Position numbers and translations under genes: made by a program. Shown in pieces: positions 1-6,249 of a stretch of DNA of 8,275 nt. The DNA lies in assembly GCA_021778375.1 (NCBI GenBank), contig JAJYCM010000113.1:1-8275 (forward strand). The letters run 5' to 3'. This DNA is from Bacteroidota bacterium (GTDB lineage: Bacteria > Bacteroidota > Ignavibacteria > Ignavibacteriales > Ignavibacteriaceae). How positions within the stretch are numbered: the first letter of the stretch is position 1; every line of letters begins with the position of its first letter. The notes under the pieces are model-generated. The model worked only from the letters and a program-made list of their open reading frames with translations, made no database searches and was not told the DNA's origin.

Positions 1-2
1 AG

Positions 3-659
3 GAAGTTGATGTAACTCCTTATCTTAAAGAAATAGAAAACGGACGCATTGATAATGTTATTGCTGCTTTGCCGAAATTAAATAAAGATTATCCACAAAG
101 TTCATCAGTATTGTTTCTTGACGCAGTAGTTACAAATGATGGGCAGAGTGCGGTTGATAAGTATTCCTACCTGGTTAAAAAATATCCTAAAAGTAAATAT
201 GCCGACGCCGCTTTGTACCGGATTTATACATATTATTATGCTGCGGGGATGTATAAGTCTTCAAGATATTATTTAGATCAGCTTGAAAACAAGTATCCAA
301 ACTCTCCATACATCAGTATAGCAAAGAGAAACATTCCCGTCAATGATAAGATAATTTTAACAAATGATAAGGAACCTAAAACCGAATCACCGGCGGTTGA
401 TTCGTCAGTGAAAGCAGGTCAAGAGGGTAAATATATAATTCAAGCCGGAGCATTTTCGGTTTTAGCTAACGCTCAAAAATTAATAAAAGAACTTGAGTCG
501 ACTGGATATAGCTCACGTATTGAAGATAAAGAAATAGCCGGAACAGTTTTTCATGTGATATATACCGGTGAATTTTCAAGTCGAAGCGAAGCAGAGAAAG
601 CTTTGGGTACAATCAATGCGAAATTTAACCTTGACGGAAGAGTTTTAGAAACAAACTGA
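3..659 (+). CDS. SPOR-domain protein with TPR-like region, 5' partial
   Basis: The reading frame is open to the left window edge, so the true start lies outside and the first visible whole codon is at position 3; a TTG at 69 is internal. About 218 residues are visible. Residues roughly 20-105 are helical with spaced YP/KYP motifs (KKYPKSKYADAALYRI, ENKYPNSP), typical of TPR/YbgF-like repeats. A linker rich in charged residues, Ser and Pro follows, and residues about 141-215 form a SPOR domain, starting YIIQAGAFS and containing the later YTGEFSSRSEAEKAL segment. SPOR domains bind denuded glycan strands of peptidoglycan, usually at division septa, so the protein is expected in the periplasm or anchored to the outer membrane; its signal peptide would be upstream of the window. 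It lies 8 bp before the metallo-hydrolase gene. The SPOR assignment is firm; the exact cell role is not known. Confidence 0.85.
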   Translation, partial: EVDVTPYLKEIENGRIDNVIAALPKLNKDYPQSSSVLFLDAVVTNDGQSAVDKYSYLVKKYPKSKYADAALYRIYTYYYAAGMYKSSRYYLDQLENKYPNSPYISIAKRNIPVNDKIILTNDKEPKTESPAVDSSVKAGQEGKYIIQAGAFSVLANAQKLIKELESTGYSSRIEDKEIAGTVFHVIYTGEFSSRSEAEKALGTINAKFNLDGRVLETN

Positions 660-667
660 GAATAGTT

Positions 668-1114
668 TTGAAAGTCATTTTTACCGGCACCGGTTCGGGA
701 AAAGCATCTCTTAAAAGAAATCATTCTTCCTTTTTAATTTCCACGCGTAGTTATAATCTTTTGGTAGATGCCGGTGATGGAATTTCCAAAGCTTTGCTAA
801 GCGCCCGGATTCCTTTTAATTCAATTACTGGAATTTTGTTAACTCACCTTCATGCCGATCATTATTCCGGGCTGGCTTCTCTAATTGTTCAAATGAAAAT
901 GAACAAGAGGAAAGAGCAGCTTGATATATTTGTCCACAAAGATATTTCCGGATCGGTAAGGAATTTTATTTATCAATCATATCTTTATAAGGTTCCTTCC
1001 CATTTGCTGCCCTTAATAAAAACGGCATTTGAGAAACCGATGAATCGGTTAAAAGATATTCTTTTCATTTCTGTTCCCACGAATAAATTCGTGGGCTGCT
1101 ATGATACCTTTTAA
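668..1114 (+). CDS. MBL-fold metallo-hydrolase, C-terminally truncated (probable pseudogene)
   Basis: This encodes 148 residues starting at TTG, 8 bp after the preceding stop. The N-terminus (MKVIFTGTGSG, then LLVDAGDG near residues 31-38) and the metal-binding motif THLHADH at 59-65 are those of the metallo-beta-lactamase superfamily, closest in style to RNase Z/ElaC-like hydrolases. Family members are usually about 250 residues or more and need a second half supplying further His and Asp metal ligands. Here nothing of that half is present: after about residue 135 the frame enters a perfect hairpin repeat at 1076-1095, and the last dozen residues (PTNKFVGCYDTF) look repeat-encoded. No continuation is visible in the following 200 bp in any frame. 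I infer that the gene was cut by repeat insertion or a linked deletion and is probably inactive. A sequencing or assembly error cannot be ruled out from this sequence alone. Confidence 0.75.
   Translation: MKVIFTGTGSGKASLKRNHSSFLISTRSYNLLVDAGDGISKALLSARIPFNSITGILLTHLHADHYSGLASLIVQMKMNKRKEQLDIFVHKDISGSVRNFIYQSYLYKVPSHLLPLIKTAFEKPMNRLKDILFISVPTNKFVGCYDTF
1076..1095. repeat. REP-like perfect hairpin at the broken end of the MBL gene
   Basis: CCCACGAAT (1076-1084) and ATTCGTGGG (1087-1095) are perfect reverse complements separated by AA, a 9-bp stem that would in practice have a slightly larger loop. The hairpin begins inside the reading frame of the truncated metallo-hydrolase and is followed within 20 bp by its stop codon. 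The compact palindrome resembles REP-type extragenic repeats, some of which are moved by RAYT transposases; this family assignment is from memory and inference. It is not followed by a T tract on the + strand, so it is a poor intrinsic terminator. Confidence 0.6.
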
Positions 1115-1310
1115 TCGATTTCATACAAATGATCACTATTTATTTTTAATATTAAGTGGACACCTATAGGTAGGGATGTTATATGAAATTTTATTTTGGA
1201 CAGATATGACATAGCTTCTAAATTCATTCCTTTAATAAAGTAAAAAAAATGAATATATTTCACTATAAATTTATTCAATTATTTATTTAGCAATTATAAA
1301 ACAAATCTAA
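1115..1310. other. AT-rich intergenic gap before the sigma-54 activator
   Basis: These 196 bp hold no convincing reading frame, RNA gene or hairpin. I looked for the missing second half of the metallo-hydrolase and did not find it. The promoter of the sigma-54 activator gene must lie here unless it is read through from upstream; several TATAAT-like stretches exist (for example near 1264 and 1296), but in such AT-rich DNA none can be chosen with confidence. No sigma-54 type -24/-12 element is visible. Confidence 0.5.
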
Positions 1311-2426
1311 ATGACCATCGAGCAATTTAAAAAAGAATTTGGTATAATCAGCAAGTCGAAGGAGATTAACGATCTTGTTGACATTACAATGCAGGTAGCG
1401 CCGTCGGATATATCCGTTTTGATATACGGAGAAAGTGGAGTTGGTAAAGAGATATTTGCTCGTGCAATACATGGTTACAGCAGCAGAGCCGGCAAGCCAT
1501 TAGTAAGTGTTAACTGCGGAGCTATACCTGAAGGAATTCTTGAAAGCGAGTTATTTGGGCATAAGAAAGGTTCGTTTACAGGCGCAATAGAAAGTCGAAA
1601 AGGCTATTTTGAAATTGCCGACGGCGGCACTCTTTTTTTGGATGAGATTGCTGAAATGCCTCTAACGACCCAGGTAAAACTTTTGCGGGTAATCGAAAAT
1701 AAGGATTTTATGAAGATTGGCGCCGAAACCGTAACTAAAATCGATGTGAGAATAATAGCGGCAACCAATAAGGACCTTCAACAGGAGGTTGATGCACGAA
1801 GATTTCGTGAGGATTTATACTTTCGTTTGAAAGCTGTTTCATTAAGTATTCCTCCTTTACGAAAAAGAAAGGGAGACATAGGAGATCTGATTAACTATTT
1901 TATTTACGCCTATTGTGCGGAGAATAAAATCACCACACCAAAAATTACTCCGGAAGCGATTGACCTATTAACGGAATATAATTGGCCTGGAAATATTCGC
2001 GAACTTAAAAATACAGTTGAGTCGGCAATTGCATTGACCAGGAACGGAGCTTTGGACATCAATATTTTCTCGTCATTGTTAAAAAAAGATGGAGAGGGTT
2101 TATCAAATAGAAACTTGCCGGTTTATCTAAAAAAGTCCCCTGAAGAACTTGACAGGGAGCTTCTCTATCGTGCACTTTTTGAGATTAAAAAAGATATCCT
2201 GGAATTAAAAGATTTGATTTCCCGGAAAAACGAAGAAATTTATTCGGCAGAAAACAATCATACCGGTACAGCAATACCCTTAGAACAAGCGGAGAAGGAA
2301 GCAATAATTACTGCGCTTGAACAAACGCGAGGTAGTAAGAGAAAAGCAGCAGCGATATTGCAAATAAGCCAGCGGACCTTGTATAGAAAAATAAGAGAAT
2401 ATGATTTGTTAGATTACGTTACATAG
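1311..2426 (+). CDS. Sigma-54-dependent AAA+ activator with Fis-type HTH, no receiver domain
   Basis: This 371-residue enhancer-binding protein couples ATP hydrolysis to opening of sigma-54 RNA polymerase promoters. The AAA+ domain starts almost at the N-terminus: Walker A GESGVGKE at 40-47, the sigma-54 contact loop GSFTGA at 87-92 (the usual form is GAFTGA; the critical Thr is kept), Walker B TLFLDE at 107-112, sensor I AATNKDL near 150-156, an arginine-finger stretch RRFREDLYFRL at 163-173, and sensor II WPGNIREL at 225-232. A helical charged linker (about 270-325) leads to a Fis-family HTH at about 326-366 (GSKRKAAAILQISQRTLYRKI). There is no receiver, GAF or PAS domain, so activity is not set by a fused sensor. 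In Bacteroidota a similar short activator is often found beside lptE, as here. The ATG at 1311 gives a full AAA+ domain; no clear Shine-Dalgarno sequence precedes it. Its target promoters cannot be read from this window. Confidence 0.92.
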   Translation: MTIEQFKKEFGIISKSKEINDLVDITMQVAPSDISVLIYGESGVGKEIFARAIHGYSSRAGKPLVSVNCGAIPEGILESELFGHKKGSFTGAIESRKGYFEIADGGTLFLDEIAEMPLTTQVKLLRVIENKDFMKIGAETVTKIDVRIIAATNKDLQQEVDARRFREDLYFRLKAVSLSIPPLRKRKGDIGDLINYFIYAYCAENKITTPKITPEAIDLLTEYNWPGNIRELKNTVESAIALTRNGALDINIFSSLLKKDGEGLSNRNLPVYLKKSPEELDRELLYRALFEIKKDILELKDLISRKNEEIYSAENNHTGTAIPLEQAEKEAIITALEQTRGSKRKAAAILQISQRTLYRKIREYDLLDYVT

Positions 2427-2494
2427 TCTATATGAAAAACTTAGCGACAAACATAAGTTGAATTGGAAAGTTAGTTCCCTTATACATGATTTCT

Positions 2495-2569
2495 CTTTGG
2501 AATAATGGAGTATTAGAAAATGTTTTTTTCTGCATTATTCCAACATTCCATTACTCCATATCTCCAAAG
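2495..2569. repeat. Imperfect inverted repeat between the activator gene and lptE
   Basis: The left arm 2495-2512 (CTTTGGAATAATGGAGTA) and the right arm 2552-2569 are reverse complements at 15 of 18 positions. Inside, GGAATAATG (2499-2507) has a second exact reverse complement CATTATTCC at 2533-2541, so alternative foldings exist. The same GGAATRATGGAGTA wording recurs at 8249-8262, and the 2541-2569 strand reversed matches the start of the repeat at the right end of the window. This looks like a dispersed intergenic repeat family. It could also act as a transcription terminator or mRNA stabiliser between the two genes, but no good T tract follows the right arm. Confidence 0.6.
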
Positions 2570-2572
2570 TTT

Positions 2573-2585
2573 GCGTAACATGAGT
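2573..2585 (-). repeat. Solo copy of a 13-bp end motif shared with the element at 8099-8217
   Basis: GCGTAACATGAGT is the exact reverse complement of 8100-8112, the left end of the MITE-like element at the right side of the window, and resembles that element's right end at 8204-8216. It lies 3 bp beyond the right arm of the 2495-2569 inverted repeat. I could not find a partner end upstream of 2495, so this may be a decayed or partial element. Confidence 0.5.
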
Positions 2586-2631
2586 AAGCTAGATAAATTT
2601 AATTTGAAAGATATTTGAAAAGAACCGGAAT

Positions 2632-3165
2632 ATGAAAAAATTACACGTTTTTATTTCTTTTTATCACTTTGTATTCGTCTTGTTTATAAGTGTCCTTATG
2701 ATTAATTTTGTGGGTTGTTGTGCATATTCTTTTACGGGTGCATCTGTTCCTAAACATCTTAAGACAATTGCTATTCCGATAGCACAAGATAAAAGCGGCT
2801 CAGGTGAACCGGGATTAGGTGAATTGCTAACTACATCACTTACCCAAAAGTTTATAAATGACAACACACTGCAAGTAGCAAACAAGAATAATGCTAACGC
2901 GCTGCTTGAGTGCAAAATTATTTCGCTTACTGATGCCCCCGCAGTAGTTGCAGTAGGAGAAAATGTTACTTCGAGAAGGATTACTATTACGGTACAGGCA
3001 GTTTATAAAGATTTAGTTGAGCGGAAAACTATTTTCAGTAAAGATTTTTCTAACTACGGCGACTACGCTACAACCGGAAGTATCGCTGAAAGAAATACCG
3101 CAATTCAAAAAGCAATAGACAACATTTCGGAAGATATTCTTTTAGCTACCGTTTCCGGATGGTAA
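2632..3165 (+). CDS. lptE: LPS-assembly lipoprotein LptE
   Basis: This 177-residue protein is the outer-membrane lipoprotein that plugs and assembles the LptD beta-barrel, delivering LPS to the cell surface. A long hydrophobic signal (about residues 6-27) ends in a lipobox-like FVGC with Cys29 as the probable lipidated residue; Cys30 follows it directly. The mature start, CCAYSFTGASVP, followed by HLKTIAIPIAQD, is the pattern typical of Bacteroidota/Chlorobi LptE. Further support comes from the G-E-L-L-T-T-S-L-T-Q-K-F-I helix and a C-terminal helix (residues about 150-172) typical of the LptE alpha-beta fold. The length fits the family. The ATG at 2632 puts MKK directly ahead of the hydrophobic stretch; only a weak GGA precedes it. 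It appears to head a cluster with the glycosyltransferase 39 bp downstream, suggesting transcription together with surface-glycan synthesis. Confidence 0.85.
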   Translation: MKKLHVFISFYHFVFVLFISVLMINFVGCCAYSFTGASVPKHLKTIAIPIAQDKSGSGEPGLGELLTTSLTQKFINDNTLQVANKNNANALLECKIISLTDAPAVVAVGENVTSRRITITVQAVYKDLVERKTIFSKDFSNYGDYATTGSIAERNTAIQKAIDNISEDILLATVSGW

Positions 3166-3204
3166 AATTTAGATTTTGTTAATATTTCAAGGATCAATTT
3201 AAAA

Positions 3205-4656
3205 ATGGACGAGATAGTTTTAGTAGGCTACTTTTTTTCGCTTTTAGTCTTGTTTGTATTCGGACTTCACGGTTTTATAATGATTTTCTACTACAATAAG
3301 TACCGTGACGTAAAAAATTCACAAGATAAGAACTTTATTCCTGGTGCAATGGTTACTATTCAGCTTCCACTATATAATGAATTATATGTAGTTGAGCGAT
3401 TAATTAATGCAGTTTGCGAAATTGATTATCCTAAAGACAAGATGGAAATTCAAGTGCTTGATGACTCAACAGATGAAACCACGCAGATTACCGCACGAAT
3501 TGTTGAGCAAAAACTCAAAGAAGGTTTTGACATCAAACAGATTAGACGGGGCACAAGAGAAGGGTATAAAGCCGGCGCTTTGAAAGAAGGAATGAAAGTT
3601 GCGAAGGGAGAATTCATTGCAATTTTTGATGCAGATTTTATTCCTCAAAAGGAATTCTTGAAAAAAACATTATCATTCTTTAATGAGTCTAAGATCGGAA
3701 TGGTTCAAACCCGGTGGGAGCATATAAACGGTGATTATTCAATATTGACAAGAGCACAAGCCCTAGCGCTTGACGGTCATTTTGTTATAGAACAAACAGT
3801 AAGAAACAAAGCCGGATTTTTTATCAACTTTAACGGCACAGGCGGTGTGTGGAGAAAATCTTGCATTGTTGATGCAGGAAATTGGGCGGCAGATACATTA
3901 ACGGAAGATTTAGATCTTAGCTATCGCGCTCAATTGAACGGTTGGCGATTTGTTTTCTTAAAAGACTTTACTTCACCGGCTGAACTTCCTTCCGAAATAA
4001 ATGCTTTGAAGAATCAGCAATTTAGATGGACCAAAGGTGCGATTGAAACTGCAAAGAAAATTCTTCCCCTTGTTTGGAGATCAAAAATGCCGCTTAGAGT
4101 TAAACTTCAATCGACTTTTCATTTGACTAACAATATTGTATTTCCTTTTATTCTGCTTGCGGCAATATTAAACGTTCCCTTAATTTTTATAAAAAACAGC
4201 GGACCTCACGAGTTATATTTCGCAGTAATGTCGTTATTTGTTTTAGCGTTTGTCAGCTCATTTATGTTTTATCTTTATTCGCAAAAAGATATAAGAGAAG
4301 ACTGGCGAAAGAAAATCGTTCTTTTTCCCTTATTTATGGCTGGAAGCATGGGGTTTGCGGTAAACAATTCACGAGCGGTTTTTGAAGGTTTGATGAGCAG
4401 AAAAAGTGAATTTGTAAGAACACCAAAATATAAAGTAGTATCGAATAAAGACTCCTGGATCGGAAATAAATATTCAAGCAAAAAGCTTGGTATGTCCGTT
4501 ATTGTTGAGTTAATTATGGCGATATATTGTTTGGTAGGGATAGCTGCTTCAATTTATTTCTTTGAATTGGCGGCGCTGCCGTTCCAGATTTTGTTTTTTC
4601 TGGGGTTTGCGTTCGTCTCGGGAACATCGATCAAACACGCTTTTTCAAAAGCTTAG
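3205..4656 (+). CDS. Membrane family 2 glycosyltransferase, cellulose-synthase-like
   Basis: This 483-residue inverting processive-type glycosyltransferase uses a nucleotide sugar on the cytosolic face. The full catalytic signature is present: DD at 86-87, DAD at 142-144, TED at 233-235 and Q(Q)FRW at 271-275, the D,D,D,QxxRW pattern of cellulose, hyaluronan, chitin and mannan synthases. One transmembrane helix precedes the catalytic domain (about 5-29). Further hydrophobic segments follow at about 310-330, 336-358, 369-388, 431-453 and 456-475. The protein ends after the last helix and has no PilZ domain, unlike BcsA, so direct c-di-GMP control is not expected. No BcsB, BcsZ or BcsC partner is nearby. 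Length and layout resemble the 'cellulose synthase family' or CslA-like proteins of Bacteroidota. The product could be a glucan, mannan or a glycolipid; sequence alone does not tell. An AAGGA at 3189-3193 lies 11 bp before the ATG. Confidence 0.88.
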   Translation: MDEIVLVGYFFSLLVLFVFGLHGFIMIFYYNKYRDVKNSQDKNFIPGAMVTIQLPLYNELYVVERLINAVCEIDYPKDKMEIQVLDDSTDETTQITARIVEQKLKEGFDIKQIRRGTREGYKAGALKEGMKVAKGEFIAIFDADFIPQKEFLKKTLSFFNESKIGMVQTRWEHINGDYSILTRAQALALDGHFVIEQTVRNKAGFFINFNGTGGVWRKSCIVDAGNWAADTLTEDLDLSYRAQLNGWRFVFLKDFTSPAELPSEINALKNQQFRWTKGAIETAKKILPLVWRSKMPLRVKLQSTFHLTNNIVFPFILLAAILNVPLIFIKNSGPHELYFAVMSLFVLAFVSSFMFYLYSQKDIREDWRKKIVLFPLFMAGSMGFAVNNSRAVFEGLMSRKSEFVRTPKYKVVSNKDSWIGNKYSSKKLGMSVIVELIMAIYCLVGIAASIYFFELAALPFQILFFLGFAFVSGTSIKHAFSKA

Positions 4657-4666
4657 AAAGAATATT

Positions 4667-5380
4667 GTGGTTAAATCGCCTGCAGAAACATTCAACGAAA
4701 AAGTCAGCTTAATATTTGAGTATAATAAAAAATCTCCCCTATTTGTCAGAATGGCAAATGCGGAGATGGAAAATAACAACGTTGGCAGGGCGATAGAAAT
4801 TCTTCAAAACGGTATAATAAATTATCCTCTATTCTCCGCTGCGCATCTTCTACTCGGTAAAGCGTTTTCACTCATCGGAAATTACACCCAAGCATTAAAG
4901 TCGATTAAAACCGGTAGCGATTTAATCCATTCCCAAAAGACCTATGATTTTTATTTTAAGGAGATTGAAAATATCAGGAAACAAAGGTCTCTCTTTGAAT
5001 CAAATTCAAAAACCGCATTTATGATTGATGAAGATGAAAAACCGGAAAATCAACCTGATCTTTTTATTGATAATGAAAAACCGGAAGAGGATCAAATAAT
5101 AAATATACCCGTAGAAGACCGGTTAGACCAACTTGCCCACGATATTTCTTTTGCCAAACTTCCGGAAGCTTTAGCTGGTTCAATTAGTATGGAATATAGA
5201 GCTGAAGATTTCTCAGGAACAAGCATGATAGTTTCGGAAACCCTTGCAAAAATATTTATTGCTCAAGGCGAATTGAAAGAGGCGATTGAAGTCTATAAGA
5301 AATTGATTAAGAAAAATCCGCAAAACATGGAAGCATACCTAAAAAAGATTGAAGAGTTAAACAAAGAGTTTAATTCATGA
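4667..5380 (+). CDS. Cytosolic tetratricopeptide-repeat protein
   Basis: From the GTG at 4667 this encodes 237 residues. I chose this start because it lies 10 bp after the glycosyltransferase stop and has AGAAAG (4655-4660) at good spacing. The frame stays open further upstream, but that stretch overlaps the glycosyltransferase gene and reads as a basic, non-TPR shadow. There are TPR-like helices at about 24-90 (ANAEMENNNVGRAIEILQNG, LLLGKAFSLIGNYTQALKS) and a further repeat at about 190-220 (LAKIFIAQGELKEAIEVYKK), ending in a charged helix. Between them lies an acidic, Pro-rich and probably disordered linker (about 119-150). There is no signal peptide or membrane segment, so it should be cytosolic. 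TPR proteins are adaptors; the tight linkage suggests it serves the upstream glycosyltransferase or the envelope cluster, which is inference. No enzymatic motif is visible. Confidence 0.8.
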   Translation: MVKSPAETFNEKVSLIFEYNKKSPLFVRMANAEMENNNVGRAIEILQNGIINYPLFSAAHLLLGKAFSLIGNYTQALKSIKTGSDLIHSQKTYDFYFKEIENIRKQRSLFESNSKTAFMIDEDEKPENQPDLFIDNEKPEEDQIINIPVEDRLDQLAHDISFAKLPEALAGSISMEYRAEDFSGTSMIVSETLAKIFIAQGELKEAIEVYKKLIKKNPQNMEAYLKKIEELNKEFNS

Positions 5381-5390
5381 AATCTACTAA

Positions 5391-5548
5391 TGTCATCCCT
5401 GCCTATCGGCAGGCAGGCGGAGGGAGAAATCCCCTTGATCCAACTGTCATTTCGACGACCATCAGGGAGGAGAAATCCCATACATAGCGCTGATACCTCA
5501 TATCTATCATGGGATATCTCCCCGCAAACGGGGCAGGCCTTCGGGATT
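5391..5548. repeat. Palindrome-rich intergenic repeat cluster
   Basis: This stretch is clearly richer in G+C than its surroundings and holds nested palindromes. CCTGCC/GGCAGG (5398-5403 and 5408-5413) forms a 6-bp stem with a TATC loop. GGAGAAATCCCAT (5469-5481) pairs at 12 of 13 positions with 5509-5521, and a direct copy of GGAGAAATCCC begins at 5423. CCCCG/CGGGG (5520-5524 and 5529-5533) forms a 5-bp stem. The TGTCATTTCGACGACC stretch at 5445-5460, followed by the GGAGAAATCCC segment at 5469-5479, is wording I recall as a dispersed repeat in Bacteroidota and related genomes; that recognition is from memory. It separates the lptE cluster from the mpg operon and may incidentally stop transcription. 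Confidence 0.6.
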
Positions 5549-5634
5549 AAGGAAAACAGATTCCAATAAAGATGAAATATTATGACTTTATTTTGTTTTA
5601 AAATCTAAATTCTGAATCCTATCACCTCATAAGA

Positions 5635-6249
5635 ATGAAATTAAAAATCTCAGGTAAAAAATTAAAGCGTGGTTTTTTTACACGTGATTTGCTTCTGGTA
5701 GCAAGAGAATTGCTCGGGAAAATTCTTGTTAAAAATGACAATGGAGAATCATTAAGCGGAAGAATTGTGGAGGTTGAAGCTTATGACGGCGATATTGATG
5801 AAGCAGCTCATACTTTTACAGGTTTAACTAAGCGAAATGAAATTATGTTTAACGATGGAGGTTACCTGTACGTTTATTTTACTTACGGCGCCCATTTTTG
5901 CTGCAATGTTGTTACCGGCAAAAAAGGAAGAGGAACTGCAATACTAATTAGAGGTATTGAGCCTTTGAACGGAATAAGTAAAATGATAAAAAACAGGTTT
6001 AATAAAGATTTATTAACGGAGAAAGAAAAGTATAATTTAACAAATGGACCGGGTAAAATTTGTCAGGCATTTTCCATTTCAAGGGAACATTACGGACTTG
6101 ACCTTACCGGAGATAAAATATTTTTATTAGACCAGCCGTTAATAAAGCATGAACAAATTATAGCAAGTACGAGAATTGGTATAAAAAAATCAGTAGATTT
6201 GCCATGGCGTTTCTTTATTAAGGACAATCCATACGTTTCTAAAAGATGA
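5635..6249 (+). CDS. mpg: DNA-3-methyladenine glycosylase (AAG/Mpg family)
   Basis: This 204-residue monofunctional base-excision repair enzyme removes alkylated and deaminated purines such as 3-methyladenine, 7-methylguanine and hypoxanthine, leaving abasic sites. It has the AAG fold motifs in order: LLGKILV (27-33), GRIVEVEAYDG (42-52) containing the catalytic Glu48 (human AAG Glu125), DEAAHT with His59 (human His136), the intercalating-loop segment YVYFTYGAHFCCN with Tyr84 and Asn91 (human Tyr162 and Asn169), LIRGIEP with Arg106, the NGPGKICQAF segment (137-146), and the C-terminal STRIGI and DLPWRFFIKDNPYVS segments. The length is normal for bacterial members and all key residues are present, so it should be active. 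The ATG at 5635 starts just upstream of the conserved core; no clear Shine-Dalgarno sequence is visible. The stop overlaps the next start as ATGA, implying translational coupling to a glycosyltransferase, an odd partner for a repair gene. Confidence 0.95.
   Translation: MKLKISGKKLKRGFFTRDLLLVARELLGKILVKNDNGESLSGRIVEVEAYDGDIDEAAHTFTGLTKRNEIMFNDGGYLYVYFTYGAHFCCNVVTGKKGRGTAILIRGIEPLNGISKMIKNRFNKDLLTEKEKYNLTNGPGKICQAFSISREHYGLDLTGDKIFLLDQPLIKHEQIIASTRIGIKKSVDLPWRFFIKDNPYVSKR

Noticed and set aside
1076..1095. CRISPR repeat or intrinsic terminator
   Set aside because: It is a single copy without spacers, and no T tract follows the stem on the + strand.
1287..1472. Minus-strand reading frame over the start of the sigma-54 activator
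   Set aside because: It lies opposite a well-supported AAA+ gene, and its translation has no family features; it is a shadow frame.
2427..2631. Sigma-54 (-24/-12) promoter upstream of lptE
   Set aside because: No TGGC followed at the right distance by GC is visible in this gap on the + strand.
2664..2915. Minus-strand frame opposite lptE
   Set aside because: It is antisense to the lptE signal peptide and core; its hydrophobic character mirrors the coding strand and there is no independent support.
3205..4656. Bacterial cellulose synthase BcsA proper
   Set aside because: It is too short, lacks the PilZ domain, and has no bcsB, bcsZ or bcsC neighbour, so only a family-level call is justified.
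4562..4666. Upstream extension of the TPR gene into the glycosyltransferase
   Set aside because: It would overlap the last transmembrane helix of the glycosyltransferase by 95 bp and encodes a basic, unrelated stretch; the GTG at 4667 has better spacing and an AGAAAG upstream.
5293..5481. Minus-strand frame across the TPR gene end and the repeat block
   Set aside because: It is composed of antisense TPR sequence plus palindromic repeat, with no family resemblance.
5560..5634. Bacteroidota-type -33/-7 promoter before mpg
   Set aside because: TTTTG and TAAATTCTG-like stretches occur, but neither match nor spacing is good enough in such AT-rich DNA to call a site.
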